From assembly GCA_964474685.1 (NCBI GenBank), contig CAYYTE010000012.1:1-26493 (forward strand): 26,493 nucleotides of DNA, read 5' to 3'. The translations under genes and the position numbers were made by a program. This DNA is from UBA1737 sp964474685 (lineage in GTDB: Bacteria > Bacillota_I > Bacilli_A > ML615J-28 > CAG-313). The notes beneath the pieces were generated by a model. It was given only the letters and a program-made list of their open reading frames with translations, did not search any database and was not told the origin of the DNA. Numbering within the stretch: the first letter of the stretch is position 1; the number at the start of each line of letters is the position of its first letter. This document shows positions 1-7,414 of the stretch, in pieces.

Positions 1-551
1 ACAATTGTAATTCTACCTACTTTATAACAAGATATATCTTGATACAATTCAGAAATAGTTGTAGCAATCATTTTTGCTGCAGATCCATATCCTGGAGAAT
101 GGTCGGTTTCTACTAAATCATTATCAATTGTCTTAGGAACACCAATAACAGTACAATCATATCCTACCGAAAGAAAATATTCCGCTATTTTATGACAAGT
201 ATCCATAGAATCATTCCCACCACAATAAAAGAAATAACGAATATCTAATTCTTCAAATACCTTCTTGATTGCCTTATAAACTGTATCATCTTCTTTATAA
301 TCAACCATCTTAAACCGAACACTACCGAGTGCTGCAGATGGAGTGGTCTTTAAATAGGAAAGTTCTTTTTTATCTTCACGTCGAATATCAATAATATTCT
401 TATTAAGAATTCCTTCTATACCATTTAATGCTCCATATACCTCAGTAACGGCCGGAGATTTTAAAGCTGTTTCAAAAATTCCTTCAATTGAGGCATTAAT
501 TACGCAAGTAGGACCACCAGATTGACCTACAATACAAGCACCATATCTCAT
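1..551 (-). CDS. pfp: 6-phosphofructokinase, probably pyrophosphate-dependent (partial, 3' end outside window)
   Basis: Phosphorylates fructose 6-phosphate to fructose 1,6-bisphosphate in cytosolic glycolysis. Only the first 183 residues are visible; the gene runs off the left edge. The N-terminus CIVGQSGGPTCVINAS is the phosphoryl-donor loop of the family. GGNDSMDT (residues 111-118) and GVPKTIDNDL (137-146) are the nucleotide/PPi and catalytic motifs, with Asp143 and Asp145 as the expected catalytic pair. ATP enzymes usually read GGDGS and PGTIDND. Asp at position 114 and Lys at 140 are the family's known marks of pyrophosphate use, so PPi dependence is inferred. The ATG at 549-551 has an AGGAG about 7 nt upstream. 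It begins 9 bp after the glnA stop, so it is probably co-transcribed with glnA. Confidence 0.85.
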   Translation of the reverse strand, partial: MRYGACIVGQSGGPTCVINASIEGIFETALKSPAVTEVYGALNGIEGILNKNIIDIRREDKKELSYLKTTPSAALGSVRFKMVDYKEDDTVYKAIKKVFEELDIRYFFYCGGNDSMDTCHKIAEYFLSVGYDCTVIGVPKTIDNDLVETDHSPGYGSAAKMIATTISELYQDISCYKVGRITI

Positions 552-560
552 TATTTGCTC

Positions 561-1904
561 CTATAATTTTAAATATTTTTTAAGTTCCCATTCACTAACT
601 AATAAACGATATTCATTCCACTCAAGAGACTTTGCAGTAATATATTTATTAAATATGTGTTCCCCTAAAGCTTCTTTCATTAACTCGCTTTTCTTAAATT
701 CCTTAATAGCATCTTTTAGGTTTTCAGGAAGATTAATAATTCCCATTTGTTCACGTTCTTCTCTTGTTAATTCAAATATATTATCATAAACAGGTGGAAT
801 TAAGTCATCCCCATCCATAATACCAGCAAGTCCACTTGCTAGAATTGCGGCTGCCATTAAATAAGGGTTCGCAGCAGGATCGACATTTCTTATTTCCGTT
901 CTTGTGCCGCCACCTCGTTTTGCAGGAATTCGAATCATAGAACTACGATTCGCATCACTCCAACATATATAACAAGGAGCTTCATATCCTGGAACAATTC
1001 TTTTGTATGAATTTACAATAGGATTCGTTACAGCGGAAAAACTTCTTGCATTTTTTAAGATACCATTCATCCATTTACGACACACTTTGCTTAATTCGAA
1101 AGGTTCATTTTTATCATAGAATAAATCATTCCCATCTTTATCACTTAAAGAACAATTTACATGCATTCCATTCCCCGCAATATCCGCAACAGGTTTTGGC
1201 ATAAATGTAGCATATAAATGATGTTTTCTTGCAACTTGATGAACAACTTGTTTAAATGTTTGAATATTATCACAACAATCTAATACATTTGTATATTTAA
1301 AATCGACTTCGTTTTGTCCAGGGCCAACCTCGTGATGAGAAGCTTCAATCTCAAACCCTAGTTTTTCTAGTTCTAATACAATATCATGACGACAGGATTC
1401 AGATGCATCTATTGGGGCCATATCAAAATAACTAGCATCATCCGAAAAGTCTAGTGAAGGTTTTCCATCTGAAGTTTCTTTTAATAAATAGAATTCAGGT
1501 TCTACACCCATATTAAAAGCATAAAAACCTAATGATCTCATTTTTTCAATCATTTTTTTTAAAGCATATCTAGGATCTCCTAAAAACGGAGTACCATTTG
1601 GTAAATAAACATCACAAACAAATCTTGCAACTCGGCCATAATTTGTGTTCTCTAAAGGTAAAACCTTCCAAGTATGATAATCGGGATGCAAATACATATC
1701 TGCTTCCTTAATTCGCACAAATCCTTCAATGCTAGATCCATCAAACATTACTTTTCCATCTAATACTTCTTGAAGTCTTGAAACAGGAACCTCAACTGAC
1801 TTAATAGTACCAAGCATATCTGTGAATTGTAATTTAATATATCTCACATCTTCTTCGCTTGCATTTTTAATAATTGACTCTTTTGTACAATTTTCCATAT
1901 TCAA
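561..1904 (-). CDS. glnA: Type I glutamine synthetase (GSI-alpha)
   Basis: Condenses glutamate and ammonia to glutamine with ATP, the main ammonia-assimilation step; the family forms cytosolic dodecamers. The 447 residues match the short Bacillus-type GSI-alpha. Visible motifs are MFDGSSIEGF (53-62, Asp latch), GVEPEFYL (133-140, metal-binding Glu), HHEVGPGQNEVDF (190-202), GNGMHVN (244-250), NRSSMIRIPA (319-328, ATP/Glu-binding Arg) and EIRNVDPAANPYL (337-349). The adenylylation tyrosine region of GSI-beta is absent, so control is expected by feedback and protein partners rather than by adenylylation. A second in-frame ATG lies 6 nt downstream, and the purine-rich RBS does not clearly choose between them. 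It is transcribed divergently from guaB, and pfp follows after 9 bp. No glnR-type regulator gene is adjacent. Confidence 0.96.
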   Translation of the reverse strand: MNMENCTKESIIKNASEEDVRYIKLQFTDMLGTIKSVEVPVSRLQEVLDGKVMFDGSSIEGFVRIKEADMYLHPDYHTWKVLPLENTNYGRVARFVCDVYLPNGTPFLGDPRYALKKMIEKMRSLGFYAFNMGVEPEFYLLKETSDGKPSLDFSDDASYFDMAPIDASESCRHDIVLELEKLGFEIEASHHEVGPGQNEVDFKYTNVLDCCDNIQTFKQVVHQVARKHHLYATFMPKPVADIAGNGMHVNCSLSDKDGNDLFYDKNEPFELSKVCRKWMNGILKNARSFSAVTNPIVNSYKRIVPGYEAPCYICWSDANRSSMIRIPAKRGGGTRTEIRNVDPAANPYLMAAAILASGLAGIMDGDDLIPPVYDNIFELTREEREQMGIINLPENLKDAIKEFKKSELMKEALGEHIFNKYITAKSLEWNEYRLLVSEWELKKYLKL

Positions 1905-1926
1905 CCACTTCTTTCTTATGGATATT

Positions 1927-1956
1927 ATTATATCAAGAAATACCTATTTTTTTCAA
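1927..1956 (-). promoter_or_regulatory. glnA promoter
   Basis: On the minus strand, TTGAAA (1951-1956) is followed after 18 nt by TATAAT (1927-1932), which is preceded by TG in the extended -10 arrangement (TGATATAAT). This predicts a very short leader before the glnA ATG at 1904. No perfect GlnR/TnrA site (TGTNA-N7-TNACA) was found near it. Confidence 0.75.
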
Positions 1957-1964
1957 CGATTGTG

Positions 1965-1980
1965 AAAATGAAAACATTTT
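1965..1980. promoter_or_regulatory. Small inverted repeat between glnA and guaB
   Basis: A perfect 6-bp inverted repeat, AAAATG-aaaa-CATTTT, lies just upstream of the glnA -35 and about 40 bp upstream of the guaB -10. Its position in a divergent promoter region fits an operator. It is short and AT-rich, so chance is a real alternative. Confidence 0.25.
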
Positions 1981-2017
1981 ACATTTTAAATATCAAACAA
2001 ATTAAATCAATTCATAG

Positions 2018-2040
2018 TATAATTATGAAATATGAAAGGA
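2018..2040 (+). promoter_or_regulatory. guaB -10 element and ribosome binding site
   Basis: A consensus TATAAT at 2018-2023 sits 25 nt before the guaB ATG, and AAAGGA (2035-2040) is the RBS. No good -35 is visible at 16-18 nt. The leader is only about 20 nt, too short for a guanine riboswitch or an attenuator. Confidence 0.55.
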
Positions 2041-2047
2041 AGTACCT

Positions 2048-3526
2048 ATGAGTTTTAAAAACCGCTGTGTGGGCGTTGGCCTCACTTTTGATGATGTATT
2101 ATTGATTCCTCAAAAATCAAATGTAATACCAAGAGAAGTTAAATTAACAACAAATCTTACAAAAAATATCACACTAAATGTTCCCATTCTGTCAAGTGCA
2201 ATGGATACTGTAACAGAATCTCATTTAGCAATTGCCTTAGCTCGTGTAGGTGGAATTGGATTTATTCATAAAAATATATCCATTCAAGATCAAGCCCATC
2301 AAGTTGATTTAGTCAAGAGAAATGAAAGTGGAATGATTCAAGACCCAATTACACTATCACCAACAGCTACATTACTGGACGCTGAAGAACTGCTTGCCAC
2401 CTATCACATCAGTGGTCTACCCATCGTTGATGAATCCAATACACTATTAGGAATTATTACAAATAGGGATTTAAAATATCTAACCATTGATAAAACGCCA
2501 GTTGCTGAAGTTATGCAAAAAGATGAACTAATAACAGCACATCCAGGAATTAGTATGGAAGAAGCAAAGAAAATTCTTTGGAAAAATAGAGTAGAGAAAC
2601 TTCCAATTATTGATGAACATAATCATTTAGTTGGTTTGATTACAGCAAAAGACATAGACAATTCCAAAACATACCCGAATGCTGCAAAAGATGAAAAAGG
2701 TCGTTTAAGATGTGGAGCCGCAGTTGGAGTAAGTGATGATGTGTTAGAAAGAGTAAGTGCCCTCATAAAAGCGGGAGTGGATTGTATATGTGTTGATTCA
2801 GCACATGGACATAGCGATGGAGTAATCCAAACTATTGCACAAATCCATAAAGCATATCCTACACTTGATTTAATTGGGGGCAACATTGTTACAATTGACG
2901 CAGCAAAAGATCTGCTTGATGCAGGATGTTCAGCAGTAAAAGTAGGAATCGGACCCGGAAGTATATGTACAACAAGAGTCGTTGCGGGAGTAGGTGTTCC
3001 TCAAATTACCGCAATCGATAATGTGAGCGATTATGTTCATTCACGTGGAGGATACGTAATTGCTGATGGTGGTATCCGCTATTCGGGAGATATTGTAAAA
3101 GCACTCGCAACAGGAGCTGACACAGTAATGCTCGGAAGTTTATTTGCTGGATGCACAGAATCTCCGGGTGAAGAAGTAGTATATCAAGGTAGAAGATTTA
3201 AAACCTATGTGGGTATGGGAAGCCTTAAATCTATGAAAAAAGGGTCGAAAGACCGTTATTTCCAAACACAGGTAACCGATGTTTCCAAACTAGTCCCGGA
3301 AGGCATTGAAGGCCGTGTTGCCTTTAAAGGACCCCTTTGTGATACCGTTTATCAACTCTGTGGTGGAATCAAATCTGGTATGGGGTATTGTGGATGCAAA
3401 GATATTCGTACTCTTCAAAAGGAAGCAAAGTTTATACAAATTACGAATGCTGGCTTAAAAGAGAGTCATCCACATGACATCACAATAACAACCGAAGCAC
3501 CAAATTATAATACAAAACAGGAGTAA
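2048..3526 (+). CDS. guaB: IMP dehydrogenase
   Basis: Oxidises IMP to XMP with NAD+, the committed step of GMP synthesis in the cytosol. The 492 residues show the standard layout: a TIM barrel interrupted by two CBS domains (about residues 94-205, each with a LPI-VD/E core), then GAAVGVS and the barrel's AHGHSDG segment. The active-site loop GIGPGSICTTR has catalytic Cys307, and the catalytic flap pair is Arg403-Tyr404 in KDRYFQ. Length is typical of the family. The gene ends 2 bp before guaA, and the guaA RBS AGGAG overlaps the guaB stop, so the two are translationally linked. Nothing looks abnormal. Confidence 0.97.
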   Translation: MSFKNRCVGVGLTFDDVLLIPQKSNVIPREVKLTTNLTKNITLNVPILSSAMDTVTESHLAIALARVGGIGFIHKNISIQDQAHQVDLVKRNESGMIQDPITLSPTATLLDAEELLATYHISGLPIVDESNTLLGIITNRDLKYLTIDKTPVAEVMQKDELITAHPGISMEEAKKILWKNRVEKLPIIDEHNHLVGLITAKDIDNSKTYPNAAKDEKGRLRCGAAVGVSDDVLERVSALIKAGVDCICVDSAHGHSDGVIQTIAQIHKAYPTLDLIGGNIVTIDAAKDLLDAGCSAVKVGIGPGSICTTRVVAGVGVPQITAIDNVSDYVHSRGGYVIADGGIRYSGDIVKALATGADTVMLGSLFAGCTESPGEEVVYQGRRFKTYVGMGSLKSMKKGSKDRYFQTQVTDVSKLVPEGIEGRVAFKGPLCDTVYQLCGGIKSGMGYCGCKDIRTLQKEAKFIQITNAGLKESHPHDITITTEAPNYNTKQE

Positions 3527-3528
3527 CT

Positions 3529-5064
3529 ATGATTTACGATAAAATATTAGTTTTAGACTTTGGAAGTCAATATAACCAACTGATTGCAAGAAGAATTCGA
3601 GAAATGCACGTTTATAGTGAATTAGTACCATACACTACTACTGCACAAGAAATAATCGACAAGGGTAATGTAAAAGGTATTATTTTTAGTGGAGGACCTC
3701 ACTCCGTATATGACACCGATAGTTTTATGGTAGATAGTGCAATCTTTGAACTAGGAATCCCTATTCTTGGTGTATGTTATGGTATGCAACTCCTTGCGAA
3801 TTATTTTGATGGAACAATTGAGGCTTGTGCTAAAAAAGAATATGGAAAAACTGATACTTCTTTTTATGCATCTTTACTATTTCAAAATCTTCCCCAAACA
3901 GATATTGTGTGGATGAGCCATGGAGATAAAGTAACAAAACTTCCAAAAGGTTTTTCTATTATAGCATCAAGTAAAGATACAAAAATTGCGGGGATGGAAA
4001 ACCCTGAAAAAAAATTCTATGGCGTTCAATTTCATCCCGAAGTTGAACATACAATCCACGGAAAAGCAATTTTAAACAACTTTGTATTTACAATTTGTGA
4101 AAGCAAACCAAATTGGCAAATGGAATCATTTATCGAAGAACAAATTAAATACATCAAGGATCTTGTAAAAGATGATTATGTATTATGTGGACTATCTGGT
4201 GGAGTTGACTCCAGTGTTGCAGCAACCCTTATTTATAAAGCAATCGGAGACAAACTACAATGTGTATTTGTCGACAATGGACTACTTAGAAAAAATGAAG
4301 CAGACATCCTTGAAGAAGTATTTAAAAAACAATATCAAATACCTTTAAAAATGGTCGATGCTTCAAAAATATTTTTAAAAGGTCTTGCAGGAGTTAAAGA
4401 ACCTGAACAAAAAAGAAAAATCATCGGTAAAACATTTATAGATATTTTCTCACAAACTACAAAAGAATTTAACCATCCTTTCTCATTTTTAGCACAAGGA
4501 ACCCTCTATACTGATGTAATTGAATCAGGAACAAACACTGCACAAACAATCAAATCACATCATAATGTAGGTGGACTTCCAAAGAATATGCCTTTTAAGT
4601 TGCTTGAACCATTAAATAAACTATTTAAAGATGAAGTAAGAGCCTTAGGACTTGCCTTAGGCTTACCAAAGTCAATTGTGGGACGTCAACCATTCCCAGG
4701 TCCCGGATTAGCAATCCGCATTATGGGAGAAGTAACAGAAGAAAAACTAGAGATAGTAAGAGAAACAGACGCAATCCTACGAGAAGAGTTTGCCAATGCA
4801 AAACTCAATGAAACAGTATGGCAGTACTTCACAATATTAACAAATGTTCAAACAGTGGGAGTTATGGGAGACAATAGAACATATTCAAATGTAGTCGCAA
4901 TCAGAGCCGTTACTTCCAGTGATGGTATGACAGCAGACTGGGCAAAAATACCCTATGATGTATTAAACATAGTGAGTAGTAGAATTGTAAATGAAGTTCC
5001 AAAAGTCAATAGAGTAGTGTATGATATTACTTCAAAACCTCCAGGAACAATCGAATGGGAATAA
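3529..5064 (+). CDS. guaA: GMP synthase (glutamine-hydrolysing)
   Basis: Converts XMP to GMP with ATP and glutamine, completing the pathway started by guaB. The N-terminal class I glutamine amidotransferase (about 1-190) has nucleophile Cys83 in GVCYGMQLL and the His169/Glu171 pair in FHPEVEHT. The ATP-pyrophosphatase domain has the PP-loop GLSGGVDSSV (221-230). The C-terminal dimerisation domain ends with the family signature TSKPPGTIEWE. At 511 residues the length is normal. It follows guaB by 2 bp and is followed within 5 bp by a strong terminator, so the operon is probably just guaBA. Confidence 0.97.
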   Translation: MIYDKILVLDFGSQYNQLIARRIREMHVYSELVPYTTTAQEIIDKGNVKGIIFSGGPHSVYDTDSFMVDSAIFELGIPILGVCYGMQLLANYFDGTIEACAKKEYGKTDTSFYASLLFQNLPQTDIVWMSHGDKVTKLPKGFSIIASSKDTKIAGMENPEKKFYGVQFHPEVEHTIHGKAILNNFVFTICESKPNWQMESFIEEQIKYIKDLVKDDYVLCGLSGGVDSSVAATLIYKAIGDKLQCVFVDNGLLRKNEADILEEVFKKQYQIPLKMVDASKIFLKGLAGVKEPEQKRKIIGKTFIDIFSQTTKEFNHPFSFLAQGTLYTDVIESGTNTAQTIKSHHNVGGLPKNMPFKLLEPLNKLFKDEVRALGLALGLPKSIVGRQPFPGPGLAIRIMGEVTEEKLEIVRETDAILREEFANAKLNETVWQYFTILTNVQTVGVMGDNRTYSNVVAIRAVTSSDGMTADWAKIPYDVLNIVSSRIVNEVPKVNRVVYDITSKPPGTIEWE

Positions 5065-5068
5065 ATTT

Positions 5069-5098
5069 AAGAAGAACATTTAATTGTTCTTCTTTTTT
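5069..5098 (+). terminator. Rho-independent terminator of guaBA
   Basis: A perfect 10-bp stem, AAGAAGAACA (5069-5078) with TGTTCTTCTT (5085-5094), has a 6-nt loop and runs into a T tract ending at 5098. It starts 5 bp after the guaA stop. Confidence 0.9.
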
Positions 5099-5194
5099 AA
5101 TACAAATACGTACCTATATTTTAGTTCTTATTTATTATACTGCTTCATTGATTTATATAAGTTCTACCTTAATAAACTTAAAATAATAATAAAG

Positions 5195-5200
5195 TATAAT
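5195..5200 (+). promoter_or_regulatory. Possible -10 element upstream of the repeat array
   Basis: A consensus TATAAT lies 28 bp before the first GTACCTA of the repeats. No convincing -35 exists; ATAAAC at 5172-5177 is at the right 17-nt distance but is a poor match. AT-rich DNA produces such boxes by chance, so this is only a candidate start for a repeat transcript. Confidence 0.3.
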
Positions 5201-5227
5201 AGAAAGTATGTACGTTGAATTTACTAA

Positions 5228-5582
5228 GTACCTATGTACCTAGACTTTGCCACATAATGAGGAAGATGATACATTAAAAATATAGGTTTTACTTATAAAA
5301 AATAAGAATTTATGAACAAGACAATTTGTAAAATTATGTACCTAATTATCTTATGTACCTATACTTTGCCACTTAATGAGGATAATGATATGGATTTTAT
5401 TTAGGTTTTACTTATATAAAATGAGAATTTATACACAAGACAATTTGTAAAATTATGTACCTAATTATCTTATGTACCTATACTTTGCCACTTAATTTTG
5501 ATGTTACAATATAATTTATCTGGGGTTTACTTATGTAAAATGAGAATTTATGTACTAGACAATTTGTAAAATTATGTACCTA
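5228..5582. repeat. 119-bp tandem repeat array (about 3 copies)
   Basis: Three imperfect units repeat at exactly 119 bp. The heptamer GTACCTA occurs at 5338, 5457 and 5576 (steps of 119), and again at 5236, 5355 and 5474 (steps of 119). The first unit is 9 bp shorter between its two heptamers (5228 and 5236). Units share TATGTACCTA, ACTTTGCCAC, a GAGAATTTAT block and GACAATTTGTAAAATTATG. An eighth GTACCTA lies at 5110. Within each unit TTTAC pairs with GTAAA (TTTTAC/GTAAAA in units 1 and 2), and an inner AT-rich hairpin is kept despite changes. There is no credible coding content: small frames starting at ATGTACCTA lack an RBS and differ between copies. Confidence 0.9.
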
Positions 5583-5641
5583 AAAATTACATATTTAAAA
5601 ATTAGTAGACTTTACAGTTGTTTATTTCAATAGTAGAATTG

Positions 5642-5670
5642 GATTTAAATACATTTCTAAATCTTTTTTT
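5642..5670 (+). terminator. Weak terminator-like hairpin after the repeats
   Basis: GATTTA (5642-5647) pairs with TAAATC (5658-5663) across a 10-nt loop and is followed directly by seven Ts (5664-5670). The stem is only 6 bp and AT-rich, so function is uncertain. It lies before the promoter of the next gene. Confidence 0.35.
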
Positions 5671-5676
5671 ATATGA

Positions 5677-5699
5677 ACAATTAAAAATTGTGATATACT
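5677..5699 (+). promoter_or_regulatory. Promoter of the M18 aminopeptidase with adjacent dyad
   Basis: An extended -10, TGATATACT (TATACT at 5694-5699), lies 26 nt before the start codon. A perfect dyad, ACAATT-aaa-AATTGT (5677-5691), abuts it in the spacer and could be an operator. The gene's RBS, AGGAGG (5712-5717), is strong. Confidence 0.5.
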
Positions 5700-5724
5700 A
5701 TATATATTTATAGGAGGTTACAAT

Positions 5725-7247
5725 ATGTTTCAAAAAAATGCATGGTTAGATTATTCAAATGAGGAATTTCAAAAAGTTATGGAGTTCTCAGAAGAATACA
5801 AGGATTATTTAAACAAAGGGAAGACAGAAAGAAATTGTGTGAATGAAGCTTTAAGATTGGCAGAAGCTAAAGGCTTTAAATCAATTGATTCATTTAAAGA
5901 AATCAAAACAGGTGACAAAATATATGTTACAAACAAAGGAAAGAACATTGCTTGTTTTGTTATTGGAACAAAACCTTTAAGTGAGGGGCTAAGAGTACTT
6001 GGTGCCCACATTGATTCTCCAAGATTAGATGTTAAACAAAACCCAATATATGAAAAGAATGGCTTCTGCTTGTTAGATACACATTATTATGGTGGAATAA
6101 AGAAATATCAATGGGTTACAATTCCTCTTGCCATTGTTGGTGTTGTTTGNNNNNNNNNNNNNNNNNNNNNNNNNNNNNNNNNNNNNNNNNNNNNNNNNNN
6201 NNNNNNNNNNNNNNNNNNNNNNNNNNNNNNNNNNNNNNNNNNNNNNNNNGAATAAAGAAATATCAATGGGTTACAATTCCTCTTGCCATTGTTGGTGTTG
6301 TTTGTAAAAAAGATGGAACTACTATTAATGTTTCCATTGGTGAAGATAAAGCGGATCCTGTTGTTGGAATAACCGATTTGCTAATTCATCTAGCAAGTGA
6401 TCAAATGCAAAAAACAGCATCAAAAGTAATTGAAGGTGAAGATTTAGATATATCTCTTGGAAACATTCCATTAAAAGACTGTGATAAAAATGCTGTCAAA
6501 ACAAATATTATGAATATTTTACATGATAAATATAATTTCGATGAAGAAGACTTCTTAAGCGCAGAATTAGAGATTGTTCCTGCTGACGATGTTCGAGATT
6601 ACGGACTTGATAGAAGTATGATTGCCGGATATGGCCATGACGATAGAGTATGTGCCTACACTTCTTTAAGAGCTGTCATTGATACTGATGCGTGTGAATA
6701 CACAACCTGTGCAATTCTTGTGGACAAGGAAGAAATCGGTTCTGTGGGTGCTACAGGAGCACAATCTAAATTCTTTGAGAATTCAATTGCAAAATTAATC
6801 TCAAAACAAGTAAATAATTATAATGATTTATTAACACGCGATGCTCTTGCTAATACTTTTATGCTATCAAGCGATGTTTCTGCAGGGTTTGACCCATTAT
6901 ATGCGGGGGTAAATGATGATAAGAATTCCGCATACCTTGGAAATGGTATTTGCTTTAATAAATATACAGGGGCTCGTGGTAAAAGTGGTTGCAATGATGC
7001 AATGCCTGAGTACTTTGCAAAAATTAGAAATATCTTAGATAATGAGAAGATTCACTTCCAAACAGCCGAACTAGGAAAGGTTGATCAAGGCGGAGGAGGC
7101 ACAATTGCATATATATTAGGAAATTACAATATGAATGTAATTGATGCGGGAATTGCGGTACTAAACATGCATTCTCCAATGGAAGTAGTTTCTAAAGCTG
7201 ACGTTTATGAAGCATATAAGGCTTATGTTGCTTTTATTTCTAAATAA
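5725..7247 (+). CDS. M18 family zinc aminopeptidase (intact once the false gap is removed)
   Basis: Cytosolic metallo-aminopeptidase of family M18, removing N-terminal residues from peptides. LGAHIDSPRLDVK carries the first zinc His and Asp. GYGHDDR holds the bridging Asp region, VDKEEIGSVGATG the catalytic and metal Glu pair, SSDVSAGFDP a further metal Asp, and MHSPMEV the last His. The frame is broken by 100 Ns at 6150-6249. The 55 nt before the Ns (6095-6149) are repeated exactly after them (6250-6304). Joining 5725-6149 to 6305-7247 gives 1368 nt, an uninterrupted 455-residue protein of normal length for the family. The ATG follows a strong AGGAGG by 7 nt. A terminator follows at 7269. 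It appears to be a single-gene transcription unit. Confidence 0.9.
6150..6249. other. Assembly gap of 100 Ns (artefact)
   Basis: Exactly 100 Ns are flanked by identical 55-nt sequences (6095-6149 and 6250-6304). This is the signature of two contigs that overlap by one k-mer length but were scaffolded rather than merged. Collapsing the duplicate restores the reading frame of the aminopeptidase, so little or no sequence is probably missing. Confidence 0.93.
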
Positions 7248-7268
7248 TCTATACTTAATAACAAAAAA

Positions 7269-7303
7269 ACTGTGTTCTAGTATCCCTAGAGCACAGTCTT
7301 TTT
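7269..7303 (+). terminator. Terminator of the M18 aminopeptidase gene
   Basis: A 12-bp stem, ACTGTGTTCTAG (7269-7280) with CTAGAGCACAGT (7286-7297), contains one G-U pair, has a 5-nt loop and is followed by C and five Ts. It lies 21 bp after the stop codon. Confidence 0.85.
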
Positions 7304-7367
7304 CTGTCTTCAATAACCATTAATTTATTTTGATTTTATATTAAGAACAATTATGTAAAAAATAGAT

Positions 7368-7395
7368 AAAAAAGAAGCAAGATAACTTACTTCTT
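7368..7395 (-). terminator. Terminator of the pot operon
   Basis: On the minus strand AAGAAGTAAG pairs with CTTGCTTCTT (one G-U) around a TTAT loop and runs into six Ts. It lies about 20 bp beyond the potD stop, facing the terminator of the convergent aminopeptidase gene. Confidence 0.8.
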
Positions 7396-7414
7396 AGTTA
7401 ATAATTCATGTTTC

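Larger units (their letters stand above)
5207..5670 (+). ncRNA. Hypothetical repeat-built noncoding RNA
   Basis: This is inference only. The stretch between a TATAAT (5195-5200) and a weak hairpin with seven Ts (5642-5670) contains the 119-bp repeats. Each unit can fold into an inner hairpin: unit 1 at 5293-5315, unit 2 at 5415-5433, unit 3 at 5532-5554. An outer helix encloses it, for example 5406-5411 with 5447-5452. Units 2 and 3 differ in the inner stem in ways that retain pairing through G-U wobbles. No known RNA family was recognised. It could equally be a DNA-level repeat. Confidence 0.25.

Noticed and set aside
1905..2047. GlnR/TnrA box or guanine riboswitch between glnA and guaB
   Set aside because: No TGTNA-N7-TNACA match at the right spacing, and the guaB leader of about 20 nt is too short for a riboswitch.
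5337..5532. Small peptide genes starting at ATGTACCTA in repeat units 2 and 3
   Set aside because: They have no ribosome binding site, differ in their C-terminal part between copies, and the frame in unit 1 is closed by a stop.
5228..5582. CRISPR array
   Set aside because: The whole 119-bp unit repeats without unique spacers, and there are no cas genes in the window.
5725..7247. Aminopeptidase pseudogene or two separate genes
   Set aside because: The break is only the N gap with its duplicated 55-nt flanks; removing it restores one full-length frame.
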